A DNA stretch of 64,000 bases, taken from NCBI GenBank assembly GCA_963681505.1, contig OY811991.1:1892088-1956087 (forward strand), given 5' to 3'. A program made the position numbers and the translations under genes. Of the stretch, positions 1-11,316 are shown in pieces. The notes under the pieces were generated by a model. That model saw only the letters and a list, made by a program, of their open reading frames with translations. It had not been told where the DNA came from and searched no databases. The stretch's first letter is position 1, and the number at the start of each line of letters is the position of its first letter. Source of the stretch: Eunapius fragilis. Lineage: Eukaryota; Porifera; Demospongiae; Spongillida; Spongillidae.

Positions 1-75
1 GATGGGTCTGGGGACACACCATGGGACAAATGATGGGTCTGGGGACACACCATGGGACAAATGATGGGTCTGGGG
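1..75. repeat. 31-bp tandem repeat at window edge
   Basis: Units beginning gatgggtctggggacac occur at 1, 32 and 63. The third is incomplete. The array probably continues beyond the left edge. Confidence 0.9.
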
Positions 76-202
76 ACACCTGCAGGGATTCCATCTAAGC
101 ACACTGAAGGACTGACTCCCACACAGTAATTTTTACAGCTGTGCTCATTTCGATTATGCAAGTTGCACTGAGTAAGAGACAACTAAAATCTATGCTGCAG
201 GG

Positions 203-320
203 CATGGGAGTATGGGACATGGGACATGGGAGTATGGGAGTATGGGACATGGGGCATGGGAGTATAGGACATGGGACATGGGGCATGGGAGTATGGGACA
301 TGGGACATGGGGCGTGGGTG
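203..320. repeat. minisatellite, gggacatgg/gagtat motif
   Basis: Short units made of 'atgggacatggg' and 'gagtatggg' alternate for about 115 bp. The open frames across it on both strands are translated repeats and not genes. Confidence 0.85.
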
Positions 321-359
321 CATAGAAAAGCATTCAAACTATGCATACTGAAATTACAT

Positions 360-1275
360 GTAATATGAGCCTAGGCTAGAATTTAAGCCTTCCAGTAATC
401 TGTTAGCCTACTTTATGTTGCCACAACTAGCAGATTATTACCAATAATTACTACCATACTTCCTAATTAGAACAGTGTGCAAACACAGCAAATCCAATTT
501 GGTAATGATGGAAGGGTTTACCTTTCTTGGTAACAAAGTTTAAAAAAAAAAGTTAATTCGTATTTCACATTAGATATTAATTATTGTAGTCGCTCAGCAT
601 ATAACTGGCTTCCAGCGCAATGATTTCTAGTTGCAGTTGGGACTTGTGGAACGTCTTAATATCTCAGCTAATAGCTGTGTGAATGGCGGTGGAACCGTGG
701 AAGAGTGGGGGTGGGGTAGGGGGAAGAGGGATGCTTGCATATGGCTACCATTGGTATGTAAAGGTTAAGATACAGAGGACATGCATGGCTCTAATGAAGA
801 ATACTTTTAATTTCACAATTCCTATGAGTGGCCAGGGGCAAACATACGCGCTGGCAACAAAGGAAATGGAATGAAGTGAGAGCAAATGCTGCATATGTGC
901 GCCATTCCAGCAGCAGTGTATCCTATGTACTCCACCAGCTGGTCTGGGTGATGTAATTCATCCGCTGCTCTTGAAAAATGGATCTGGGCACGAGACTAGC
1001 CAAGCCTCTCCTCGTCCCGTGCCCAGACCCAATGCATTGCGGCTGCGGTAACGGTGATATATCGGTCCAAGTCCAAGCATGATAGTGAGTCTGTAGTGTA
1101 CAGATAAAAGCCGAGTGCAGAATTTAAAATGGATGCACAAAGAGTGAACTATCTCCCACTCTGCCTCAATTTTCGGACTCTCTAGTATATTTCGTACAAT
1201 CTACTTGTTCTCAGTGTATAGATTACTGGGGCATGTAATGTGTTGCGGTACACACTGACAGGATGGATCTAGGTC
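360..1275. other. no gene seen
   Basis: Unique-looking AT-rich sequence. The only frames are about 60 codons long with no recognisable domain or splice structure. Confidence 0.6.
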
Positions 1276-1283
1276 TTATGTGT

Positions 1284-1284
1284 T

Positions 1285-1323
<39 letters not shown>

Positions 1324-1332
1324 GTGTGCGCG

Positions 1333-1401
<69 letters not shown>

Positions 1402-1420
1402 GTGTGCGTGCGTGCGCAAT
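1284..1420. repeat. (GT)n microsatellite
   Basis: Two long GT runs are separated by a short tatatatgtgtgtgcgcgag interruption. The Cys/Val-rich frame through it is an artefact. Confidence 0.95.
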
Positions 1421-1558
1421 CTAATAATTAATAGAGCAATACCACTGTGTCATCACCAGTGCATCCTGAGTTCAAGTATTTGAACACATATACATGCAGT
1501 GGTACATCTGGTTCCTTTGTGGAGAAAATCAAATTCCTTTTCCAATCTTTTGGTGACA

Positions 1559-2344
1559 TAACGGAAGTTTCGCTAGATCCTTCCATATAGGATTTGATCC
1601 AGACTATGAAATCGGATCGCTTGGCTAGTTGTTTTATTCGAACGATAATACGAAAGTGAGTAATTTCTTCGTTTGTTTCATGTCGCAAAATACACTGACA
1701 CAAAAGAGAACAAAAGGATACTGCCCGTCCTCGTACCCAGTGCCGGAATTATCCTCCTCCTCTTTCTCCTTCTTCTTGACCACGCATAACTTGGGATAGG
1801 AACGCATTTAAAGAATAGAAATTTCACCAATAGCTCCAGAATTGGCTGGAGGAGTGCCTACTGTGATCAAATAGTCGATTGTATATTTTGGCAATTGTAT
1901 TGTTATATTGGGCCGTACTAAACGCTACTCGTATAATTACAAGGCAGAATCTTGACGAGTTTAGAATTGTCGATAACCAAACCAGAAAACTACAGGAGCA
2001 GTAGCAAATGATTTACAATCAACTACATAGTGTAAGACGTATAATTAGATATGAGAAAAAATCTATGAAATAAGTAACTGAGAAAGTTGGTGAGATATAG
2101 GATTTGAAGGCAATGGTGGTGTAAAAAGCAAGGAAACAAGGGTCTGTAATATAGTAAGGGAAAATGTCATAGTCCGATATTTAGCCCGTTTGCAGCATAT
2201 ACTACGTTCGTGTGCTAAATATAGGACTACAACATTTTCCCTTACTATATTACAGACCCTTGTTTCCTTGCTTTTTACACCACCATTGCCTTCAAATCCT
2301 ATATCTCACCAACTTTCTCATAGAGAATGTTTTTAGTTACTTGT
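1559..2344. mobile_element. single-arm copy of the palindromic element family
   Basis: The stretch from the ccatataggatttgatcc terminus through cttcttcttgaccacgcataac matches one arm of the giant palindrome at 15,681-20,041, in the same orientation as its left arm, but is shorter inside. It is followed directly by the foldback module at 2,071-2,344, as in that element. No coding capacity remains. Confidence 0.7.
2071..2344. repeat. foldback palindrome, family copy 1
   Basis: The left half, containing gagaaagttggtgagatata, returns as its reverse complement about 200 bp later after a short centre near 2,195. Arms are about 120 bp. Sibling copies are at 16,855, 18,545 and 61,767. Confidence 0.9.
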
Positions 2345-3430
2345 ATGCTCTATAAGTAATACCTCCCTTTCGTTGCATAGAGTGCTGGGGAATGAAAATA
2401 GCCACGTGGAATTGTATTGTGCGCCAGAGGCACTGTTGTCACGTGTTTTTTTATGACACAGCCTCCTCGCACCTCTCACATGTGTTTAAATAATACATGC
2501 ATGTCATTGTTGTATATGAAATTCATATACTGCTATATAGAAACATACGCACAACACAAACTACACAATTAAAAATAGGTAAATTGTTCACAAAAGAACT
2601 GAATGCGTTTAAATCAGTATAATTCAGCATTGAAATTAATTTCATTATACTGTCATTATAGGCAAATGCTAACAATCCGATTAGATTTAAATTTGTATCA
2701 AAACACTCATAAATCAACAATTCAAAGCCCTCTATTATTCAAGATTAAGGCTAGAAATAATTGTTATTAATAATATATATATAATTATAATATTATATAT
2801 ATAATTAATAGCACAAGAATATGCAGTGGAACAACATTGATTTCAAGTTACTAAGTTTAATAGGATCATAATTGGTTGAAATGAAGTGGAATGCACCAGT
2901 TTTAAAATTATGCAATTATTTAATAACGAGTTATTAAAACTCTAAGTTGGAACATATAAGTTAAAGAAATCAAGCAGTTAATTAGATTCAATATAGGGAT
3001 ATTAAACTGTTGCGTTCTTTCATAAACCCTGTAGTGGTTGCTGTACATTATTATGGACACCGTTTAGTTAATTTTTGATCACGTTAAAGTTAATTAGCTG
3101 TTAATAAAATATGTAAACAAATTTGCCCAAACCTTCGACCTTAGTTTCAAAATACTAGATTTTTGTCTTCTACCTATCAACAGTTATTTCGCTTCAACAC
3201 TTGTTAGTTCATTCTTGAACACCGGGTACCCTTAATTGCTTGTGTAATAAAGGCCAACATAGCAAGGAAGTGTTCCTTGGATAGGGCTGCATTGTCCCTT
3301 TGTTAAGCAACTGATTGTGGGAAAGGAATCAAGATGTAGATAGTGGTAATGAAATGATAAGGACATTGTAGGTACACTATATTGATTTCGGAGATACAGC
3401 TGTGTACTCATTTTCCGCAATAATTTTGTT
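2345..3430. other. AT-rich stretch without a gene
   Basis: Contains a small AT palindrome near 2,770-2,805 and no supported coding region. It lies 3' of the tyrosinase gene. Confidence 0.55.
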
Positions 3431-5865
3431 TCATTCAATGTACATGTACATGTCCATACATAGTACATGCATGTATACTCGACTCAACTCAATTATAAAA
3501 TACGCGACAGGTAGCATTATTATAGAGAGCATGGAACGGTATATGTATCCCTCCAGATCCAGGCTACCGGTACGTAACTGGTATATAGTTGGCTCGTTAA
3601 TGGAGTAACCGCTCTGGCCCAGAACATCGCACAGTTTATCGTAATCGTTCAGTAGCGCGTGTATCCCCTTCGCCATCATCACGTCGTTCGGAGCGGTGTG
3701 GAAGAGTTCGAACGACTTCTTGTTCAGTTCCGAAAGCGGCCTGTGCATAAGTGCGGCCAGTTTGAACGGCGAATAGCTATCGGAGGTCATATCCCGCGTG
3801 CATGTGGGCACGTACGGCGAGGCGGCCTGCTGCGGCGTGGTCGGCGGAGCGAAAGGTCGCGACGGTCCTTGCACGCACACCTTCACGCATCCAGGCTGAT
3901 TTAGTAAGTTGTACACTTGTCTTGGGGTCGCCCCTCCGATCATGACACTGTCGTTCTGGGCATGCCTGGCCAAATTTAAGTACTGGGGTCCTTTGTTCTG
4001 CCAGTCGGCCCAGAGTTTGTCTATGAACCTGTGGTGGAGGAAGAATATGCATGGGGTCGCTGGAAGACACCGCACTGCACATCGTTCCGCCGATGACGCA
4101 GTGGGCGCTGTCGTGTAGCATGACCTCGACCCCTTGGTGCCACAACATGAACTGCTGGACGGTGTTCCTCTGTATAGTGGACACTACACCTGCGTCCAAG
4201 AACGACCCGTTAAACTCTCTCCTCAGCGGCTGGCCGTTTGGCTGCACCCACGTGTCGTTACCGAAAGGTCCGGTACGGACAACGTTGTCTTCCTTAGGAC
4301 TGCCGTTCCCGCCAAAGCCACATTCGTTGTCCCAAATAACCGAGTCGCGAAAATTTTTCGCTTCGAGACTCCAATCCCAGTAGGGTGAGGCAACTTTGCA
4401 GTTGATCTTTCTCAGAAGGTTCTCGAACGTGAGTAGGTACCAACGGTGCCAAGGAAGAAAGAAGGTGTCCCCTCCTCCATGGATACGTCCCGTTGTGAAA
4501 TACGTTTCATGTATCCCGATGAGAGCGTCGTAGCATACCTTGTAGCGCGGGTCAGTGCTGGCTGTTATGATGGCGTCTATGTACTCACACCTCTCTGCCT
4601 GCGAGAGCGAATGCCATTCCTTCCTCACTCGGCAACAGTTCTTAAGAACGCCATTCACGCAGGAACAGCGCCGTGCACATTCGTCATAATGCGTGCCAGA
4701 CCCGCTACATTTTGCTGGTGGAGGGAAAATTATTGTGTATTTAATTATTGCGGTTTATTTAATTGTAATTGGGACCAAAATCACCCTTCTGGATAGTTTT
4801 TCAAGTTTCATTTTCCGTGAACTCCAAATAGCTTCTATCAAACGGTCCTTACGCATCCTATATTGGACTATCCATCATAAAGTTATTGGGCACTTCATTT
4901 ATAATTAGCCATACATTTCAATGCGAGCGTTACTTTTCTTTGGCTTGTCCCGGAAAATTTGATAAAGTACCATAAGGGTGATTTGCTGGACATTTATATA
5001 CAATATTATATTATATTTTTGAATAATTGTAATGAACCTATTATAAAAGGCACAAAATTGTACACACAAATAACTACGTGTACAGCCGGTTAAAAAAAAA
5101 TTCAATTCACATATTGCTTGAACTGCGATGCATGTGAAGTGCATCCAAGAAAAGTACGTGTGATTATAGTGATGACCTATTTACCCTTAACAGTTCCATT
5201 CTGCAACGTGCGTGCATTTTGTCAACTTACATATAATTATATGACTAGCAATTGAATCACTGCGTGATTAACAAATATAAAGATCTGCAGTGTATGATTT
5301 TTGTACGGTTGTTCAGTTCAATCGCGCAGTATTTCCAAATGCATGCATGTTGTGGCTAAATTTAGTAATGCATATTCACTCACCTGGTTTTAGGTTACAT
5401 TCATCCGATGTTATCAGAGTACTGCAAGCCGCATTGAACTGATCGATCGTCACCGGAGCCGGCCGAGTGGTGCTTTTGCTAACGCTTTTCAAGTTGACTT
5501 TGCTTCGCGAAAAGTTGTAGTTGGGTTTGGGAGTCGGGAATTTCGGAACCGTCTTGTTCCATTCCGCTATATGATCGAACGGCCCGTTGTACGGTCTTCC
5601 GTACTCGTCGCTATTCAGGTCGCAAAAGTGATTGGGGAAAAAATTGTTGCGATCCTGGGGAGAGTTCGGATCTATAAGAGGTGAGGGCTGGCAAGTATTC
5701 GTGACTGGCTCTGTGCTCGCGGATAAGACATAGCGGTGCATGTGCCAGAATGTATATGCATAAGTCGATTACGCAGGGATCAAGTGCACACAGTATATAG
5801 GACTTACTATTGGCGCCCAATCCAGAGAGGGCTACATGTAGTACGAGCAGTCCCAGAAGAAGCAT
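3431..5865 (-). CDS. tyrosinase (type-3 copper protein), three exons, frameshifted
   Basis: Copper oxidase of the tyrosinase family, expected to oxidise phenols to o-quinones; the leader suggests secretion. Exon 1 (5865-5808) encodes MLLLGLLVLHVALSGLG, a signal peptide. Exon 2 (about 5710-5384) is an Asn/Pro-rich segment. Exon 3 (4714-3431) starts with a Cys-rich stretch ending in NCCRVRKEW, typical of animal tyrosinases. Donors read gtaagt and gtgagt, and phases agree across both introns. Copper A shows three His (IHE, RIHG, FFLPWHRW). Copper B shows HDSAH and FLHHRFIDKLW. Between these two copper-B parts, near 4043-4050, the frame is broken: DPM and FFLHH lie in different frames, consistent with a few extra bases. 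It is therefore either a recent pseudogene or an assembly error. The predicted product of about 550 aa is a normal length. The last 40 codons are hydrophobic and may not be real. Confidence 0.85.
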
Positions 5866-5918
5866 AGCTCTGTCAGTAGAACCAAGGAGTATATAAGTAC
5901 CATACACACATGTAGCGA

Positions 5919-5930
5919 CTTTTATATAAA
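5919..5930 (-). promoter_or_regulatory. TATA box of the tyrosinase gene
   Basis: On the minus strand tttatataaaag lies about 55 bp upstream of the start codon at 5865, leaving room for a short leader. A second TATA-like tract (5889-5897) lies closer. No other core element is visible. Confidence 0.4.
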
Positions 5931-6544
5931 CAAGTGACGTAATCTGTACGCACCGCGGTCCGCATTTAATATAGCGCTTCGCCTCCGGTCCAGACCGTGC
6001 ATGTGAACCATTGTATCCGCCGATGCGTGGATTCTTATTCAGACGTGTGGACTCTTATTATTCGAGCAGGGGAAATCTGTTTGACTACTGTATTCGAAGA
6101 GGGCAGTGCATGGTACGAGACTGTGGAGTGAACCTTCTATTCATGAATGGCTTGGTGGTATCAGTTGCATTGGGGTGGGGCTCGTAGTGGATCCTTTATG
6201 TTGACGAATGTTATAGCCGGGTTTGTGTGGCGGATCGAGTGATATCATATTTCCCACTAGAGCATAACAGCAGTTGCGGCCTCTTTGAGTCAACGTGACA
6301 GTACTACTACGGAGTGTATAAATTATGGATCTATTCGGTGACTAAAATCTCTCCATTTCAAGCAGTGGTGTGCAGTTGAGGGAGCATATCTTATAAAGGA
6401 TTGTTTCTGCAATGGTGAAAATGTGGCTGATTATGAATATATACTAGCCATACACTTTCACTGTGCCACTGACTTCAAGCTGCTGTTGACAACCTGACTT
6501 CAGCCTCCTCCTATTAAGAAAATTTCCTCTGTAGTTGCTTTCTC
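5931..6544. other. no gene seen upstream of tyrosinase
   Basis: Unique-looking sequence, probably including tyrosinase 5' regulatory DNA. No domain or repeat is recognised. Confidence 0.5.
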
Positions 6545-6829
6545 TCTGACTAACACCTTTGGGACCTCTACTGCTTGAGTTATTCGCAACAAAGAACATG
6601 CAATTCAAGGGACTCGTGTCTCAAGGCACTTTCCATTCAGAGGCAAAGAATCATAACCTATTGCACTAATCTTGGAGTGTATAAATTAAATGCTTTAATT
6701 CATTTGGGGAATTAGGCTTGCCCGCCACATTTTGCGGGATTTCGCGAGGTGGTATCGTCAATACCCATGTCAGAAAAACTTCGGCTGCATTAATGATCGT
6801 AATTCTGGTGCACGGTCTGCTTTTCTTCA
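6545..6829 (+). pseudogene. 5' fragment of the membrane coiled-coil gene family
   Basis: The block from 'cttgagttattcgcaac' to 6,665 resembles the DNA upstream of the copies at 26,045 and 33,129. From 6,748 the sequence (gaggtggtatcg, then tgcattaatgatcgtaat) parallels the first codons and first membrane segment of the copy at 26,045. Homology stops where a MITE begins at 6,829. The start codon region is altered, so this is a dead fragment about 19 kb from the main array. Confidence 0.65.
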
Positions 6830-7253
6830 ATGGACCTTTTGCCTCTGACGTCACAAATTAAGTGATTATGTTTGACAAAACATAAGTCCTTATAGAAACA
6901 CCACGAAGATGCACAGCATGTACGAAATGAATGCCTAACTATATTCCAAAACGAAGTACCTTCGCCAGTTACGGTGCAGGCGTTACAACGCTCACAAGTT
7001 ACCGGAAGTTGACCCCCTAAAATTGAAAAACACGACTGCGCATGTCTCATTAGCAACTTCCGCATTGTTTCGCTGTATAGAAATCCCTTACAAAGCTCCA
7101 TCGTGAAATAGAACAAAAATGAAATGTGTGATAATTTACCTCTTAAGGACACTTTAAAAGGAAAAGCATGTAGGAGCTATGATGATGAAGTTATGCCATT
7201 TTAAAGTTGCCCCCCCAAAATTCATGTGTGACGTCAGAGGCAAAAGGTCCATC
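6829..7253. mobile_element. MITE with 25-bp terminal inverted repeats
   Basis: The left end atggaccttttgcctctgac (6,830 on) is matched by its reverse complement ending at about 7,252. The 425-bp element has no open frame of substance and truncates the gene fragment to its left. Confidence 0.75.
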
Positions 7254-7311
7254 GAATGACTCTTCCCATCCTAACCGCAAGGGCTAAGTCATAATGCACT
7301 TATCGATGACA

Positions 7312-7822
7312 TCCGGTACCCCCCCCCCCCCCTCCCCACTCCCCCGTACGGGCGATGCCGGGATTGGGATTTGACAATATTGACCGCGTGCTGTGCTTAG
7401 GTAGGGGCGGTTTGACATGATTGACGTTATAACCACGCCTACTGTGGATATTATTGCACTTGCAAAAATGGCGCCACTCAGCAGTGGCGGTCTGGCCAGG
7501 GGTGCTGGGGGGGGGGAGGGCAAATCCCCCCCCCCCCCCCCCCCGCGGACCCCAAAAAGGGGGCGCCAAAATACCTACCAGCGCAATTTCAGACCTCTCC
7601 GACTTGGGGGGGGGGGGGGGGGGGGGAGGGGGGGGGGGGGTGGGGGGGTCTCCACCTCCCCGGGACAGACTTGTAAATGCCCCCTGGACAAGCTTCTATT
7701 ATGCCTTCCAACCCCCCGGGACAGGCATTTAAATGACCACCCTCCGAGACATATTTCCTATACCCCCCTGGACACCATTTATTGTCATCTGTAGGGGTGT
7801 ATAATTAAATAATGGAATAGCC
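7312..7822. repeat. homopolymer G/C tracts and partial MITE
   Basis: Long poly-C and poly-G tracts (7,320-7,332, 7,527-7,544, 7,606-7,640) give spurious Pro/Gly frames. The right part (about 7,640-7,822, ending taaataatggaatagccc) is related to the inverted-repeat element at 20,591-20,958. Confidence 0.6.
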
Positions 7823-9915
7823 CAATTCAGGAACTGCCACAATCATGACCTCATCCTTTGATATCAACCTGTTCGTATTGTACTGTCTGAAAATAGCCGT
7901 ATTAAAAGTTAGAGCGCATATTCGTATGGGCCTAATAGGGGTGGTCCGTGCTACATGTATATGAAAGGAACGGTGAGTCTCAAATTATTTAATGCTTGAG
8001 TATCCTTTTTGCTTATGTGTCTTGTGGCTTCTTGGGGTGCATAAATTTGTATATACATGTATGCTGTGCTCTTTACATCTACCATTGTATGGTGCTTGGG
8101 TTTTAGCATACTGGCTTCATCTCCTGGGAAACATCAGCTAGTATGACTTCAGGCAACATGGCCACCATGTGATCAAGCATACAGGTGAGTTAATGTTGTC
8201 CTGCACAGTATTATACTCACCATCACACACATAACCCACAGATACTAACAAGAGAGCACTTCCATGGGAGCCCCCAGCTTTTCTAGAAGGGGCAGGGGGG
8301 GGGGGGGGGGCAGGGGTGAGGGGAGGGGCACCAATTATAGGGCAGTGGCGGCGGAGCAATAAAGAAAAGTGATACGGCGGACTGGGGGGGGGGGGGTGGG
8401 GGGGGGGTGGAAAGAGGGTCTTCAATATATGAGCAGGGGTGTAACATAAAAAGTGCTACGGCGTTCGCCGTACTTGCCGTAGCGTCAGCGCCGCCTATGT
8501 AGGGAGGTGGGCAGGGGGGAGGCGCATGTAAGTAGCAATCAATACTGGGACAGGGGTTAAATTATTTAACAAGCATTTATTACAAGGGGTTGGGGGTGGG
8601 GCGCCATTGAGTCTCAAAAGGGGGGGGTGCCCATTACTCAAAACACAGTCACACTCAGAATTCTATATTACTCACCCAACACATCAAATAACATTTTTCA
8701 CCCCCAACATGAGTGTACACTCCCAGCATACACAACTAAATGGCCCCATCAGCATACACACCCAACTCATATTGTCCACCAACCACATACCAGCAACAGT
8801 GTGCACATTCCCAATGACCCTACACACCAGCATAGTTTCATTGATGGGGCGGGAGTGCCCCACCCCTCCCATATTTTTGCCCCCTCTTGGCAATGAAGGG
8901 ATAACAAGTTACACAACCCATGCACAGAATTGGCTCGCTTGGTATAAAGTCCTCCTAACATTTGTCTCCCCCCCCCCCCCCCCACTGATGTTTTTTCTCG
9001 ATGATGGATTGTGTCACTTGTTATCCCTTAATAACAGCATGTACACACCAGGTTACCCCACAGGCACACCAGCACCCTAGCGTATAGCTGGCCAACCACC
9101 TAGCCTACAGATCATTAGACCAACATGAGTTTAAATTCACACACACACACACACACTCACATACACACACACACACTACACATCACACACTAGAACAGTG
9201 AGCATAACAGTGAACACTACCAGTCCCACACATGGGGTTTCTTTGATAAAAACCTTAGAGGGGGAATTTTAAAAATTCGTTGCTAAGGCAACTCTGAGGT
9301 TATATCACTTATTGCCAAGGGGCAACAATATGGCATGCACCCCATACACCAACTCATATGTACTACATGTAACAACAAGATAACACATATGCAGTTCCCT
9401 TCATACATGTACCCATAATTCTGCCTTACATGTGTTCTTAGCCTACCCCTATCAGAGGTCATCTGCCCAACATAAAGGGGTAGTGATCAACAGGATAGGC
9501 TAAGAACACTAACCGTTCTTTTTATTTATTTTTCCTACTCTACATGAAATGCTCCCTAGATGGATGTATGGTCAATGTGATATAGCCAGCATGACAAAAA
9601 GCTTCAGCAACAACTCAAATAGAAGGGACATTGCAGGCTTTGTGTGGTCATCACGTAGCTACAAGGCTTTGCAGACTTCATGTGATGCATGCATGTAGAT
9701 TTGTGGTGTGCTTGGCATTTGTATTTGGTGGTGTAAGAACTGTATGTGTGAATGTGGATAGTTGCTGGTATTGATGATGGACTTGCTGAAAGCAGACAGG
9801 AGGCTTGGTCTTTTAGATAAGAACTATGTATATAGGTAGTTGTGGGTGATTATGTAAACTTTTCCTTCCCACTTTATAAAAACTGACCTGTTGAGTGTGT
9901 AGCAATACAGATGCC
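7823..9915. other. no gene; G-runs and CA tract
   Basis: Contains poly-G runs near 8,296, 8,384 and 8,400, a C-run at 8,969, and (CA)n near 9,138-9,175. Frames of 60-157 codons are compositional and lack any domain. Confidence 0.55.
9434..9507. repeat. short inverted repeat
   Basis: gttcttagcctacccct at 9,434 is matched by aggataggctaagaac at 9,493, forming a 16-17-bp hairpin stem. It is possibly a tiny foldback element. Confidence 0.6.
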
Positions 9916-9919
9916 TGTA

Positions 9920-10907
9920 CAGTAGCGCCTCGGTCATTGCGACAATTTGCATATCCCACATTGGGAAAATATGCCCTATTCATAGCGATGTTATCTAGGG
10001 GCTTGGTGTTCCTAGCGATCGCTACGACCCACCGCTAATGAGATTCATTCCGTCAAGGAATCTCATTAGAAGGTGGCTTATATAAACTATACCTCTCCCA
10101 TCAGTTATTAATACAATACTAGCTGCTTGCAAACGCGCCTTACCTTCACCCTTTGTTGAAAATAAAACGAACTTACCTGTACAGTACCGTGCATACACCT
10201 CACCCTTCTACATAAAAGACAGGCGCCCCACAACATGGACAGCTGACGACAGATAGGCAGGTGCCAGCTCCAACACCATGACTGTTAGTGAGAGACAACA
10301 TGCACAAGTGGCTAGATTGAGAAGCATCGACCAGCACGTAAACAACCTACATATGCACGTATGTGCACATAAAGTATGTGCGTCTTGTGCAAGTGACGTG
10401 CCTGCATAAAATGGATTATTTATAGCACAATAAAAACAGTGCCACCATCATCTCACCTGCATATCATGCTCTACAAGCTTCTCAGAACTGTCCCTAGCTG
10501 AGGATGTTCGTCTTCTCTAAATGAATCACCCTGTACCACCACACCACTCACAGTGAACCATAAGATCAGCTATGGTTGTGACTAAATAAGCTCAAGTGCA
10601 GCTGGACGAACAAAGCATTTTGATTGACTGAATTACCATTTTTAGGATGCTGCAGCAAAAATCTGTTGCATTACCACGCTCAATACATAATTCCTCCTAG
10701 TCTTTAGATCTCTGCACTAAGATGGTAATGAAACAACAGTTCCAATGCATGTACATGTAATGTAAACTGATTTAAACTCATCTTAGGTATGTTTCTGTAA
10801 CGTGGGTACATGTACTGCTGTGTGTTCTGACTCAACAAATTCTTCCCCATGATGTGAGTATATCTAGCGGCCAAGGAATACTCCAGTTGAGTCACAAACA
10901 AACAAAA
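9920..10907. repeat. left long terminal inverted repeat of the Tigger element
   Basis: Matches 13,411-14,393 in reverse complement. The inner border lies near the run of aaac repeats at about 10,895-10,905. It contains a nested imperfect hairpin around taatgagattc (10,037-10,072). Confidence 0.9.
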
Positions 10908-11316
10908 GATATACGAGACAGGCGCAGATTACCTGTGAAAGGTATGTGTGTAAAATGTCATTGTGTTACAGTACTCATTGCATGAATGGCAACAAACCTA
11001 TGTTATGCTTGAAGTGCTTACAAAGGTAGTATGTGCACATAATACTGCAGGGAGCTAAACTTCATGCGAACACAAAATACAATGTACTGGTAGTTCTAAT
11101 TAATCCCAACCATTTTAATTTGAGTTCACAACTCATGACCCGCGGACCAGTTTGCAGATTGAAGAATGTGTAGAATACTTCTTTAGGTTTCTATCGTAGG
11201 GTATCGATTTAAAATAGTGCAAAACACAATACTTCTACGCCTTAGGCCTACAGCACATACTAGCGATACCATTCTAATAGTACGTTTCCGGTAGATTTGC
11301 ATGCGTTGAGCGTTGA

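Noticed and set aside
1280..1483. 67-codon Cys/Val frame
   Set aside because: Translation of a GT microsatellite. The same applies to frames at 31,084-31,388, 37,014-37,100, 45,518-45,860 and 49,473-49,715.
7284..7794. Overlapping Pro- and Gly-rich frames on both strands
   Set aside because: Caused by poly-G/C runs. No start context, domain or splice sites.
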